NCBI RefSeq assembly: GCF_017355205.1
Contig: NZ_JADIJK010000004.1
Coordinates: forward strand, 62,001-126,000
Source: Bacillus sp. SD088
GTDB taxonomy: Bacteria > Bacillota > Bacilli > Bacillales > Bacillaceae_C
Direction: 5' to 3'
DNA length: 64,000 nucleotides
In this document: one piece after another, positions 47,322 to 56,261 of the stretch
Position numbering within the stretch: position 1 is the stretch's first letter
How the letters are laid out: each line of letters starts with the position of its first letter
Program-made: the position numbers and the translations under genes
Notes under the pieces: model-generated
The model's database searches: none
Told to the model about the DNA's origin: nothing
What the model saw: only the letters and a program-made list of their open reading frames with translations

Positions 47322-47443
47322 AGTATCTCCTCCTTGTAAAATCAAAAAACTCACGTTACTCCACTTAATATTCAACATTATGCGAAGGTTTTCCTATCCA
47401 GGAGTATTTTTCTAAAGGGAGTTAGACTATATATTTATAAGTA

Positions 47444-47472
47444 AAAAACTCCGGGTTTCCCCGGAGTTTCTT
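47444..47472 (-). terminator. Terminator after tpx
   Basis: AAACTCCGGGG-AAA-CCCGGAGTTT followed by TTT on the minus strand, seven bases past the stop. Confidence 0.92.
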
Positions 47473-47479
47473 CTATCCT

Positions 47480-47980
47480 TTATTTCGCTGCATTCGCCGC
47501 ATCTAGCGCAGAATCATAATCAGGGTGGTTGGTGCCCTCGCTGACATATTCTGTGTAGACTACTTTATCATTGCTATCAATAATAAACACGCTGCGTGCA
47601 AGAAGGCGCAATTCTTTCATCACCACTCCATATGCTTCTCCAAAAGAAAGATCACGGTGATCTGAGTAAATTTTAGCGCCACCCAGATTATTTTCAGCTG
47701 CCCAACGTGCTTGTGCGAATGGAAGATCCGCAGAAACAGTTAGAACCTGAACATTGTCGAGCTTCGCTAACTCTTCATTAAAACGCCTCGTTTGTGCCGC
47801 ACACACCCCTGTATCAACAGAGGGAACAACACTGATCAAGCGAACTTGTCCAGCAAAATCACTGAGTTTCACTTCAGATAAATCATTGGCAAGCACTGTG
47901 AAATCTGGGGCTTGATCGCCAACCTTGACCTCACTTCCCACCAATGTCATAGGTGTGTCTTTAAACGTAATCGCTGCCAT
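47480..47980 (-). CDS. tpx: Thiol peroxidase Tpx, lacking the resolving cysteine
   Basis: 166-residue atypical peroxiredoxin reducing hydroperoxides with thioredoxin. Peroxidatic Cys60 in VDTGVCAAQ, with the usual active-site surroundings (PSVDTGVC, R near 130). The resolving cysteine, normally in the segment RWCGANG around residue 94-95, is Ala here: the segment reads RWAAENN, and Cys60 is the only cysteine. The codon GCA/GCT was checked in the nucleotide sequence. It must therefore work as a 1-Cys enzyme or be recycled differently. ATG 47980 with AGGAGG upstream. Confidence 0.95.
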   Translation of the reverse strand: MAAITFKDTPMTLVGSEVKVGDQAPDFTVLANDLSEVKLSDFAGQVRLISVVPSVDTGVCAAQTRRFNEELAKLDNVQVLTVSADLPFAQARWAAENNLGGAKIYSDHRDLSFGEAYGVVMKELRLLARSVFIIDSNDKVVYTEYVSEGTNHPDYDSALDAANAAK

Positions 47981-48165
47981 AAATAATTCCTCCTTAAGCT
48001 AGGTATAACACTATCATTGACTATTATTTCCAATGTTGCAAGTGATACACCTTTCAATTTTGTAAGATCGTTCCTTCTATTTGTCACCTATATCCATTTT
48101 TCTCTCTTATTTTTTTCTTTATGATTTTGCTTAAAGGAATGTTTTCAAAAAGGAGGAAGATCACA

Positions 48166-49389
48166 TTGAAACAAACGATTCAACCAATTTTAGGGCAAGA
48201 ACGCCTTGTCCATATTGATGTGATACGAGGGATCGCGATTTTTGGGATTCTGCTCGTCAATATGGCACATTTCAGTTATCCTGACTTATATTTAGGTCAG
48301 TTAGCGAGTGAGAATTTTTTCACCAGCTCTTGGGGAGCACTGGATCATGGAATCCGCACATTCCTTGATATATTTGTGCAGATGAAATTTATCATGATGT
48401 TCTCTTTTCTATTTGGCTTTGGCATGGTAATCATGTTTGAACGTTCTCTGCAAAAAGGAGAAAAATTTAGTCGTAAATATATGCGCCGCCTATTCGCCTT
48501 ATTGTTATTTGGCACGATTCATGCCTTTTTCATTTGGGATGGTGACATCTTAACGGATTATGCCCTACTTGGTTTATTGTTATTTTTATTTCGAAAACGT
48601 AAAGCAAAAACGTTATTTATTTGGGCGATTGTCCTCTACTGCTTGTTTAGTTTACCTTTACTTTTATCATCCTTTTCACCTGCACAGGAGGGGATGCAGG
48701 AATGGCAAAGCCAATATAATGCTGAGATGACAGCTGAGGCCGAACAAGCGCTTGATATTTATGCACATGGAACCTTTAAAGATATCGCAACACAAAGAAT
48801 CCATGATCGTTTTATGTATATGTCAATGAATGGGATGCTTTCGCTTAATCCAATTCTTTATATTTTTTCCAATTTACCTTATTTTAGCCTATTTTTACTT
48901 GGGGCTGCCTTTGCGAAAGCAAAAATATTGCATCACCCTCAGCAACATCGGAAAACATTATCGATCCTTTGGTTCTTCGGGCTTGTGGTAGGACTACCTT
49001 GCAATATTCTCTTTCATGTCTGGGATCAAGAAGGACTTTTATTAATTGGTGCTCCCTTGCTGATGCTCTTTTATCTGATTTCCTTGGTTCGTATGACACA
49101 ATTCAAGAGGACGAAGCGCTTCTTTCTTCCCTTTGCTGCAGTTGGGAAAACGGCTTTTTCAAATTATATTTTTCAATCCATTATCGGCACTCCGATATTT
49201 TATCATTACGGACTTGGACTATATGGAAAGGTATATCCCTTTGCCGGTCTCTTTATATCCATTGCCATCTTTATCCTGCAGCTATTCCTTAGTCAGCTTT
49301 GGTTGAAAAAGTTCCGCTTTGGACCTTTGGAATGGATTTGGAGAAATATCACCTATTGGCAGGTCTTTCCTATCAAAAAAACCAATTAA
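48166..49389 (+). CDS. DUF418 polytopic membrane protein
   Basis: 407 residues, about eight hydrophobic segments. The N-terminal LVHIDVIRGIAIFGILLVNM is the classic start of the DUF418/YeiB group, and the DUF418 signature lies in the C-terminal third (VGKTAFSNYIFQSIIG). Function unknown; relatives may be transporters or acyltransferase-like. TTG 48166 has GGAGG nine bases upstream; the frame begins at 48121 with no ribosome site. Plus strand, just before the decayed Bce module. Confidence 0.88.
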   Translation: MKQTIQPILGQERLVHIDVIRGIAIFGILLVNMAHFSYPDLYLGQLASENFFTSSWGALDHGIRTFLDIFVQMKFIMMFSFLFGFGMVIMFERSLQKGEKFSRKYMRRLFALLLFGTIHAFFIWDGDILTDYALLGLLLFLFRKRKAKTLFIWAIVLYCLFSLPLLLSSFSPAQEGMQEWQSQYNAEMTAEAEQALDIYAHGTFKDIATQRIHDRFMYMSMNGMLSLNPILYIFSNLPYFSLFLLGAAFAKAKILHHPQQHRKTLSILWFFGLVVGLPCNILFHVWDQEGLLLIGAPLLMLFYLISLVRMTQFKRTKRFFLPFAAVGKTAFSNYIFQSIIGTPIFYHYGLGLYGKVYPFAGLFISIAIFILQLFLSQLWLKKFRFGPLEWIWRNITYWQVFPIKKTN

Positions 49390-49476
49390 TACCTCCAAAA
49401 GAATATAGAAATGCCCACTCACGAGTATGGCGTTTCTATTGTACAATAGTCATATGTCTTGTTGGAGGTTGAAAAA

Positions 49477-49858
49477 ATGTATCAAATATATATTGTAGAG
49501 GATGATGCAAGGATGGCCGGTCTTGTTGGCCGTTATTTGCAAAAATATGGCTATGCTGTTCAAATTGCTGAGGAATTTGACTCAATAAAAGAGGAGTTTG
49601 TCCAATATCGGCCAGATCTTGTTATCTTGGATATCCATCTCCCCTCTTTTGATGGTTTTTATTGGTGTAGGCAAATTCGCAGTATCTCCCATGTCCCGAT
49701 TATCTTTTTAACTGCACGTTCTGGGGAGATGGATTTAGGTTTTTGCCATAGAAAATGGGGGCGATGATTATATTACAAAGCCCTTTCATTTAGAAGTTTT
49801 ATTAGCCAAGGTTAAGGGGGTATTACGAAGAACGTATGGAGATTATGCGTCTCCAACC
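49477..49858 (+). pseudogene. Broken BceR-type response regulator
   Basis: Begins at ATG 49477 (GGAGGTTG upstream) with an intact OmpR-type receiver up to LTARSGEMD: the phospho-acceptor is in VILDIHLP and the EDD pocket is present. At about 49739 a one-base insertion shifts the frame. Reading on in the next frame gives FAIENGGDDYITKPFH and LLAKVKGVLRR, the rest of the receiver and the linker. The DNA-binding domain is missing: at ~49857 the sequence jumps into an ABC ATPase. Normal regulators of this type are ~230 residues. Confidence 0.88.
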
Positions 49859-50123
49859 GACTGGAAACCTTGATTCCAAAGCGGCTAAAAGCTTAATGGA
49901 TTCCCTGCAGCAATTGAATCAAGAACAAAGTCGTACGATTCTCATGGTCACCCATGATCCCTTTGCTGCTAGTTATTGCAAACGTGTTGTGTTCATCCGT
50001 GATGGAAAGCCGTATACGGAAATTTATCACAGTGGGCAAAGACAAGCTTTTTTTCAAAAAATTCTCGATGTATTATCATTGATGGGAGGACATGAAGATG
50101 ACCTTCCGCCAACTTCTATATAA
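49859..50123 (+). pseudogene. C-terminal fragment of a BceA-type ABC ATPase
   Basis: Starts inside the Walker B/D-loop region (PTGNLDSKAA, without the preceding DE) and continues through the switch-His TILMVTHDPFAASYC to a normal C-terminus. The Walker A, Q-loop and signature motifs are absent. Joined directly to the broken regulator, so the deletion also removed the sensor kinase gene. The 3' end overlaps the permease start by 26 nt. Confidence 0.9.
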
Positions 50124-52032
50124 AAATTTACGAAGGAATTTGCAATCCTATGCATCTTTTATCCTTAGCAACATCTTTACAGTATTTATTTTCTATTTGT
50201 TTCTAGCATTTGTCTTACATCCAAATTTGGCTAATCAAGGCATCCATCCAATTATCTATGTTTTATTTATAAGTTGTAATGTAGCCATCATCTTTTTTAC
50301 CATTTTTTTTACGGTCTATTCTTATACTGCCATGATGAAATCACGAAAAAAGGAATTTGGTTTGCTAAAGATGGTCGGTCTTACCAACAAAAAAATCGCT
50401 AGGCTGGCCTTTGTTGAATTTACAGCGATTTCCTTTCTTTCGATCATAATCGGCATCCTTACTGGGATCTTATTGTCAAGGCTTTTTTTCATGTTTGTCA
50501 ATGTGATTTTACAACAAGGTGAACCTTTATTATTTTCAGTCCCTCCGTTGGCGATTATCATAACATTGTGTCTCTTCCTTTTTTTATTTGAAGGGGTAAC
50601 GCTAATTGGGTTAAGAGAGATTCACAAAAGTGAAATCATTCATCTTATTAACGCGGAGAAATTACCGAAAGAACCGCCTATCTATTCACCTAAGCTTACG
50701 TTCTTAAGTGTAGTACTTCTGCTTGTTGGCTATTTAATCGCTGCCTTTTCAAACTTATTCATCTTGTTCTTTTCGATGATTCCAATTTTATTACTTGTCA
50801 TTACTGGGACATATTTGCTTTTTATGCAGGGAACAACGGCCATTTTACAAAGATTACGAAATTCACCGCTTTTCTGGAAAAATATAAATATGACAACAAT
50901 TAGTGCATTAATTTTTAAAATGAAGGATAATGCCAGAATATTGAGCGTGGCGGCGATTCTTAGTGCGATTGCCATGTCTAGCATGGGCTTATTATTTTGG
51001 TTTACCCAATACTCAGATGTGGGAATTCGCGGTCCCCAGGATCTTATGGTGATTCAAAAAGGTGTGGAAACAGAGGATAGTTCTCTCTTTTCCGAAGAAA
51101 AGATAAAAGCTTTTGCTGAAAAGCACCAGGTTAATATCAAAGCATATGAACAAACCGTTGTGTTGCCCACATCCATTCTGATCAATCAGCAGGAAAAAAC
51201 GGCTTGGATCATATCTGATCAAGATTACAACCGCCGAATTAAACCTATACAACGTTCCGCACAAGCTGTAGATGTAGAAGCAGGGAAAACGGTTTTTATT
51301 TCGCCATTTGAACCATTTGAAGGAAAAGAGTGGGGAGCCACCAAATTCACGGGAAATCAAGTAGAGATGAAATTCGCTAATCTGGATCCGCTTCAATTAG
51401 AGCTTCAAGCAAATCTTTTTGCGGTGACAATCATTCGAGGAGGAGGTTATCAGCCACCTTATTTACTAGTGGTTGATCAATCGCTTTTTACGGACTTACA
51501 GGCAAGTATGGATAGGAACGAGCAGTTGGTTCTTCACGATTATTATTTCGCCAATCTTGCCCATGCACCTGATTTACTAAAGTACATTCAATCTAACAGA
51601 ACAGCTAATGATTCAGTCATGCTGTTGGATGGATTTAGCGATTATCTTGAAATCAATAAATGGAGTACCCTCTTATTATTAATTGGCCTCTTTATTGCTT
51701 GTTTATTTTTTCTGACTACGAGCAGTCTGATTTATTTCAAGCTGTATACAGAAATGGAGGAAGAGCGAAAATCGTATATCGCCTTAAAAAAGCTTGGTTT
51801 TACACAAGTGGAAATGAGGAAAATGGCCTCCATTCAGATTGCCATTCTATTCTTCTTACCGGTCCTCGTTGGTTCTTTGCACACGGTTTTCGTTTATGTA
51901 AGTGCTAGTCTCACTTTAGGAGCGGAAGGGATTTGGAAAGAAGGCTTCATCGCGATCGCGGTCTATTATCTTTTTCAGGCCATTTATTATGCCATCACTC
52001 GACAAATCTATCTAAAAAGGGTAATTCCTTAA
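50098..52032 (+). CDS. BceB-type ABC transporter permease (orphan)
   Basis: 644-residue FtsX-domain permease: four N-terminal helices (about 18-35, 50-75, 105-130, 145-165), two more (about 200-245), another pair near 275-300, a ~190-residue extracellular domain (about 315-525), then C-terminal helices to 640. Ten segments and the large loop are the BceB pattern for antimicrobial-peptide sensing and detoxification. ATG 50098 has GGGAGG eight bases upstream. The frame is intact, but its ATPase, kinase and regulator are destroyed upstream, so it cannot act in cis. Confidence 0.9.
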   Translation: MTFRQLLYKNLRRNLQSYASFILSNIFTVFIFYLFLAFVLHPNLANQGIHPIIYVLFISCNVAIIFFTIFFTVYSYTAMMKSRKKEFGLLKMVGLTNKKIARLAFVEFTAISFLSIIIGILTGILLSRLFFMFVNVILQQGEPLLFSVPPLAIIITLCLFLFLFEGVTLIGLREIHKSEIIHLINAEKLPKEPPIYSPKLTFLSVVLLLVGYLIAAFSNLFILFFSMIPILLLVITGTYLLFMQGTTAILQRLRNSPLFWKNINMTTISALIFKMKDNARILSVAAILSAIAMSSMGLLFWFTQYSDVGIRGPQDLMVIQKGVETEDSSLFSEEKIKAFAEKHQVNIKAYEQTVVLPTSILINQQEKTAWIISDQDYNRRIKPIQRSAQAVDVEAGKTVFISPFEPFEGKEWGATKFTGNQVEMKFANLDPLQLELQANLFAVTIIRGGGYQPPYLLVVDQSLFTDLQASMDRNEQLVLHDYYFANLAHAPDLLKYIQSNRTANDSVMLLDGFSDYLEINKWSTLLLLIGLFIACLFFLTTSSLIYFKLYTEMEEERKSYIALKKLGFTQVEMRKMASIQIAILFFLPVLVGSLHTVFVYVSASLTLGAEGIWKEGFIAIAVYYLFQAIYYAITRQIYLKRVIP

Positions 52033-52093
52033 TGATTGCTTGAACAAAAACGCAAGCTCCTGCTTATCTCGGTTATGGCTATAAAACCAAAAA

Positions 52094-52142
52094 GTGCCTG
52101 TTCATGATGTTAAACTTTTCATGAAGAGGCACTCTTTTTTTT
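52094..52142 (+). terminator. Terminator after the permease gene
   Basis: TGCCT-TTCATGA pairing with TCATGAA-AGGCA (one mismatch), 10-nt loop, followed by CTTTTTTTT on the plus strand. Confidence 0.8.
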
Positions 52143-52159
52143 GAAAAGGTAAAAAAGTA

Positions 52160-52305
52160 TAAATTTTGGCTAATGCTTGATCTAGCTCCAGGCGCCATCG
52201 GCTCGAGGTCAAATAACCTGAGCCAATGAAAGGCAAAAAGCGCCTTTCTTTGGCTCAGAACATTTGCTTGTCGCCGATAGGCAGGCGCCTTGCGCTTTTG
52301 TTGTT
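52160..52305. repeat. Family B interspersed repeat (copy B5)
   Basis: Best-preserved copy: CTAGCTCCAGGCGCCATCGGC, then AATAACC, a near-perfect 16-bp hairpin TGAGCCAATGAAAGGC (52219-52234)/GCCTTTCTTTGGCTCA (52242-52257), ATTTGCTTGTCGCCGATAGG, and CAGGCGCCTTGCGCTTTT. Outer GGCGCC and ATCGGC/GCCGAT blocks can also pair. Confidence 0.88.
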
Positions 52306-52354
52306 GTTAAGGAAACTATAAAATTCTTGGCTTGTGGATAACTGTTTATTTTTG

Positions 52355-52488
52355 CAGCTTGACATCCAGCTCCAGCGCCCAACGACTAGCAAACTTTCAG
52401 CTTCTTCCTACGATAAGTCAAAACCGGACTTTTATTGTCTCAGAACATTTGCTTGTCGGGGCTGAGCAAGGCGCTTGCGCTTTTCTTA
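52355..52488. repeat. Family B interspersed repeat (copy B6)
   Basis: Second, divergent copy: CCAGCTCCAGCGCCCAACGACTAGCAAAC, GATAAGTCAAAACCGGAC, CTCAGAACATTTGCTTGTCGG, AAGGCGCTTGCGCTTTTC. Its edge is three bases from the ytfJ stop. With B5 and the terminator it fills the gap 52033-52491. Confidence 0.75.
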
Positions 52489-52491
52489 ATT

Positions 52492-52938
52492 CTAAATATC
52501 AAATTCAACATGACCGTTATGGTCATTATTCTGCTGATTCTTTTTCTTGATCATCTTTTGAATTTTTTCGATGGCTTCTGGAGCGCAATCAATCATTTTT
52601 TCCAATAAGTGCGTATTTTGTTCCAGATGAAGCATATTGACCCCATGCTTATTAACAACTAAAAAGGCAATTGGTGTAATCGATACACCCCCGCCGCTTC
52701 CACCGCCAAATGGTAATTGAGAACGATCGCTTGCTTCTTCATCGGAAGAGCCTCCCGATGATCCTCCCTTAAATTCACTTCCGCCCATTGCAAAGCCAAA
52801 ACCAACTTTTGAAACTGTCAAAATCACTCCACCATCCGGGGTTTCCACAGGTTCCCCTATAATGGTATTCACATCAATCATGTCTTTCAGATTTTCCATG
52901 GCTGTTGTCATTAAAGCTTCAATTGGATGTTCAGACAT
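52492..52938 (-). CDS. ytfJ: GerW/YtfJ-family sporulation protein
   Basis: 148 residues: N-terminal helical part, a beta-rich core (IGEPVETPDGGVILTVSKVGFGFAMGG), a Gly/Ser-rich loop (about 60-90, with GGSSGGSS and GGGSGGG), and a helical C-terminus. In B. subtilis YtfJ/GerW is made in the forespore and affects lysozyme resistance and dipicolinate-linked germination. ATG 52938 has GGAGG seven bases upstream. Overlaps the end of ytfI. Confidence 0.9.
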   Translation of the reverse strand: MSEHPIEALMTTAMENLKDMIDVNTIIGEPVETPDGGVILTVSKVGFGFAMGGSEFKGGSSGGSSDEEASDRSQLPFGGGSGGGVSITPIAFLVVNKHGVNMLHLEQNTHLLEKMIDCAPEAIEKIQKMIKKKNQQNNDHNGHVEFDI

Positions 52939-53569
52939 TGATTGTCCTCCTGTCTTTTTCACTCTGTGAAAATGATCGTTTTTTATGTTTTTTCCATTCT
53001 CTAGCTATTTTATAGGCTGTCCATATAGCATTTCCCACTTTTATCTGCATCATACATTGGCAGGTTGTCTCCAATGTCATGCGTTGATAATCGGGGTGTA
53101 CATCTATAAGTGGCTTTTTAGCAAAAGAAAGGTAATTTCTTGCCCATGAGAAAACCGTGCCTTTTAGTGACCAAATTGCCCCTGAAGCCGTCCCTGTCTC
53201 CGCAGCATCTCCAAGTCCGATCGTGGTCCGCCATTCAAATTGCTTTATCTTAATTTTTTTAAAAAACTGAGTAATGACTCTTTGAAATGGTTTGATATTT
53301 TGCGGGAGATATTTCAATTCATTTAGTAGGGTAGCGAAATGAACAGGATCCTCTTCCAGTTCCTCGATTTCCTCCCTTTCTATGGATAAAATATCGGCTA
53401 AACTCCATTCCTTTTGAAAATGAAGCAATCCGAAAAAAGTCGTACCTTTAATATTGATGTTTATCGCAGAGGAACTCAGAATGGTTGAAAAAGCGATTTG
53501 GACGCTCAATAATGGAATCATTATTAAAATGAAAACAACCAAGACTAAAATAAAAATGAACCATAGCAT
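52931..53569 (-). CDS. ytfI: YtfI, DUF2953 membrane protein
   Basis: 212 residues: one N-terminal transmembrane helix (about 3-22), then a soluble domain with the DUF2953-type WRTTIGLGDAAETGTASGAIW motif and a strongly basic C-terminus. Function unknown. Its 3' end overlaps the start of ytfJ by 8 nt, so the two are coupled, as in B. subtilis. Confidence 0.87.
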   Translation of the reverse strand: MLWFIFILVLVVFILIMIPLLSVQIAFSTILSSSAININIKGTTFFGLLHFQKEWSLADILSIEREEIEELEEDPVHFATLLNELKYLPQNIKPFQRVITQFFKKIKIKQFEWRTTIGLGDAAETGTASGAIWSLKGTVFSWARNYLSFAKKPLIDVHPDYQRMTLETTCQCMMQIKVGNAIWTAYKIAREWKKHKKRSFSQSEKDRRTINV

Positions 53570-53629
53570 AGTCTACCCCTCCGCATGAAATAACACATTC
53601 GAACTAAAGATTCATTATTTCCAGTTGGC

Positions 53630-53662
53630 AAAAAAATAAACCCGCTTTTTAATAAGCGGGTT
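53630..53662 (-). terminator. Terminator after yteJ
   Basis: AACCCGCTTATT/AAAAAGCGGGTT hairpin (8 strong pairs) followed by TATTTTTT on the minus strand; the upstream arm overlaps the yteJ stop codon. It separates yteJ from ytfI. Confidence 0.88.
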
Positions 53663-54170
53663 CTACATTGTTTCTTTGTTCATGGATCACGGAAGTATCA
53701 GCAAATAAATCATGCAATCCTTGTTTTTTCGGTGTAAATGCAACAACTGCGTAAAGCACAATGATTGTCGCTGAAATATAACGTCCAATTCCCTCTCTAA
53801 AGATAATCGTTCCCCAGCTTGGTGATTCTTGTTTCAAGGGAATAACTTTTAAGCCAAAGACCATTTTCCCGACAGTTTGTTGAAAAAATTTCGTCATCAA
53901 TATGAAATAGGCATAGAAAACAATTCCTGATACAATCCCATATGCGGAGAAAACCCCTGTATCTGAAAGAGAAATTCCTAGCCCGCGAAATAGTGGCTTA
54001 ATGATCATGGCATTTAGACTAAAGATCATCAGCAAATCTAAGAGATAAGCCCAAAATCGCATCCAAAACCCAGCATAAACGAAAGATTTTTTCCTGATTT
54101 CTGCTGTCTCAATCATTCGCTCATCATTCGCTTCGGTTGTATATTCCTCGTAATTCTCTGTCATGAACAT
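53649..54170 (-). CDS. yteJ: YteJ, RDD-domain membrane protein
   Basis: 173 residues: polar N-terminus (about 35), then the RDD domain with three membrane segments. The Arg of GFWMRFWAYLLDLL, and the segment GKMVFGLKVIP are family hallmarks. RDD proteins may be Na+/H+ antiporter-like; role here unknown. ATG 54170 or 54164 both fit the GGGAGGTG site. Downstream partner of sppA, 130 nt away with repeat C2 between. Confidence 0.87.
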   Translation of the reverse strand: MFMTENYEEYTTEANDERMIETAEIRKKSFVYAGFWMRFWAYLLDLLMIFSLNAMIIKPLFRGLGISLSDTGVFSAYGIVSGIVFYAYFILMTKFFQQTVGKMVFGLKVIPLKQESPSWGTIIFREGIGRYISATIIVLYAVVAFTPKKQGLHDLFADTSVIHEQRNNVEPAY

Positions 54171-54194
54171 GACACCTCCCTATTAACATCCCCT

Positions 54195-54294
54195 ATCCCG
54201 GTGCAACCGTCCGTAAAAACCCCACTTCAAGACTAGGAGATTTCAAAGAAGTCTAAATGGGGGATAACGGACGCTAACACCCCGATAAGTCTCG
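54195..54294. repeat. Family C inverted-repeat element (copy C2)
   Basis: Reverse complement of C1: begins ATCCCGGTGCAACCGTCCGT, ends ACGGACGCTAACACCCCGATAAGTCTCG. Outer palindrome CGTCCGT/ACGGACG and internal AGATTTC...GAAGTCT arms remain, with two mismatches relative to C1's perfect hairpin. Five bases from the sppA stop. Confidence 0.85.
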
Positions 54295-54299
54295 CTTTA

Positions 54300-55304
54300 T
54301 TATTCAGAATAAAGATACATTAACCTTGGCGCATTCGGCTGAGTTAACAATTTTGTAATGCCCTGCATTTCTGCATCTTTTCCACCGAATTGTTGAGCAA
54401 TGACACCGAAGAATGAACCAAAACCAACACCAGCAGTATAACGAATGACTTGAGCACCTTGTAGTTTATAATCGTTTTTCAGTTGTTCAATGACATCTTC
54501 TTGATAGCCAAAATCGTCAATTAGGCCAACTTCTTTTGCCTGCCGTCCATCATATACTCTTCCATCTGCAATCTTTCTTACTTCTGTTTCTGACATATCT
54601 CGACCTTCTGAAATAATCCGCACAAATTCATCGTAAGAATTTTTCAACATGGAATCAAGAATATCTTTCTCTTCTTCTGTCATATCCCGATATTGACTCA
54701 TTATATCCTTGTATGGACCACTTTTAATCGTTGTAAAATCAATCCCTAATTTGTCAGCCAGTTCTCCAATATTTACCCCTTGCATGATAACACCGAGCGA
54801 ACCTGTCATTGTCTCAGGGCTAGCAAATATCTTCGTAGCCGGAGCCGAAATATAATAGCCCCCAGATGCTGCCATTGATCCCATGGAAACATAGATTGGT
54901 TTATCCGTTTCCTCTTGAATTTGTACGAGCTTATGGTGAATTTCTGCTGATTCATTGGTTCCCCCGCCAGGAGAATTTACGTGGAGGATAATTCCTTTTA
55001 CCGAGCTATCATCCTTCACATGATTCAGCTGTTTCATAAACTCCTTATGTACATAGCCTGCAGCTTGAAAGATGGACGCTTCTCCCGTATCTTGGATCAC
55101 TCCATCTACTTCCAATACCGCTATTTTCTCAGCCGGGCTTCCAGATTCAACTACTTCCTCTGCAAAAGCCTCATTTATCCCGACCCCCTCATTGACAAGC
55201 TTTGAGAAGTCTGCAAAAAGAAAGCTGCTTGCAAGATTCACAATGGTGGAAACAAAAAATACAAATGCCGCTACACCAAGTGCAATCCACCTTTTCCCAT
55301 TCAT
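54300..55304 (-). CDS. sppA: Signal peptide peptidase SppA
   Basis: Membrane-anchored serine protease (family S49) that degrades cleaved signal peptides and, in B. subtilis, affects bacteriocin resistance. 334 residues (B. subtilis 335). N-terminal transmembrane helix (about 8-30); catalytic Ser in MGSMAASGGYYI and Lys in TIKSGPYKD are intact; the HVNSPGGG motif precedes them. ATG 55304 with AGGAGGAATTT upstream. Divergent from nadK. Confidence 0.96.
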   Translation of the reverse strand: MNGKRWIALGVAAFVFFVSTIVNLASSFLFADFSKLVNEGVGINEAFAEEVVESGSPAEKIAVLEVDGVIQDTGEASIFQAAGYVHKEFMKQLNHVKDDSSVKGIILHVNSPGGGTNESAEIHHKLVQIQEETDKPIYVSMGSMAASGGYYISAPATKIFASPETMTGSLGVIMQGVNIGELADKLGIDFTTIKSGPYKDIMSQYRDMTEEEKDILDSMLKNSYDEFVRIISEGRDMSETEVRKIADGRVYDGRQAKEVGLIDDFGYQEDVIEQLKNDYKLQGAQVIRYTAGVGFGSFFGVIAQQFGGKDAEMQGITKLLTQPNAPRLMYLYSE

Positions 55305-55432
55305 ATAAAATTCCTCCTTCTAACTTGTGCCTATTCTTCTTACGTTCTATTCTTTTAAAAAGTTTCACTGCCATGATAAACTAAGTAGATACTGATTTTC
55401 AATTATTGAATCCCATTTAGGAGGCCTTCAAC

Positions 55433-56236
55433 ATGAAAGACCAGAGAAATAACATCTATCTTTTTCATCAAAATGATTCAGAACTAGCTGAAAAAATAAT
55501 GAATTTGCAAGAAGCTGCAGAACGTTATGGATTTAATATTGTAAATGATTACCGTGAAGCCAATGTAATTGCAAGTATTGGCGGAGATGGAATGTTTCTC
55601 CAAGCTGTTCGGAAAACTGGATTTAGACAGGATTGCTTGTATGCTGGGGTTGCGGTTGGAAGCAACCAAGGGCTTTATTGCGATTTTCATATTGATAATA
55701 TTCATGACATTATCGATGCGGCGACAATGGAGAAAGTGGAAGTGAGACGTTATCCGACTATCCAAGTGAATATTGATGGGGAGGGTTCTTTTCAGTGTCT
55801 AAATGAGTTTACCATTCGCTCAGGCATCATTAAAACATTTGTAATGGAAGTATTTATTGATGGACTTCACTTTGAAACATTCCGTGGTGATGGGCTTGTG
55901 ATTGCCACACCAACTGGAAGTACAGCTTATAATAAGTCAGTGAGTGGAGCAGTTGTTGATCCATTATTGCCTTGTCTACAAGTGACAGAGTTAGCTTCCT
56001 TAAACAATAACACCTATCGTACTTTAGGCTCTCCGTTTATTTTAAGTGCTGAGCGCAGCCTCCAACTTAAAGTGGTTCAGGATGGCAATGATTATCCATC
56101 CATGGGCATGGATAATGAAGCTTTAAGTGTTCAGCATGTGGAGAAAGTCGATATTCAATTAAGTGAGCAGCGCATTAAAACGATCAAATTAAAAAATAAT
56201 TCATTCTGGGAAAAAGTAAAAAGGACATTTTTATAA
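55433..56236 (+). CDS. nadK2: NAD kinase (PpnKB/YtdI type)
   Basis: ATP-dependent phosphorylation of NAD to NADP. 267 residues, same as the second B. subtilis NAD kinase. Motifs: GGDGMFLQAV (GGDG) near residue 50, LNEFTIR (NE), and the Gly-rich TPTGSTAYNKS. ATG 55433 with AGGAGG nine bases upstream. Single gene on the plus strand between divergent sppA and convergent sspA-like gene. Confidence 0.95.
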   Translation: MKDQRNNIYLFHQNDSELAEKIMNLQEAAERYGFNIVNDYREANVIASIGGDGMFLQAVRKTGFRQDCLYAGVAVGSNQGLYCDFHIDNIHDIIDAATMEKVEVRRYPTIQVNIDGEGSFQCLNEFTIRSGIIKTFVMEVFIDGLHFETFRGDGLVIATPTGSTAYNKSVSGAVVDPLLPCLQVTELASLNNNTYRTLGSPFILSAERSLQLKVVQDGNDYPSMGMDNEALSVQHVEKVDIQLSEQRIKTIKLKNNSFWEKVKRTFL

Positions 56237-56261
56237 GGTATCGTTTGTTGACCAAAGTAAA

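Noticed and set aside
49836-50123. A separate 95-residue protein
   Set aside because: Its first ~7 codons are regulator-linker sequence in another frame and the rest is a BceA C-terminus without Walker A or signature motifs; treated as a pseudogene fragment.
46401-52032. Genomic island or prophage
   Set aside because: Accessory-looking genes are present but there is no integrase, tRNA target, attachment repeat or clear base-composition break.
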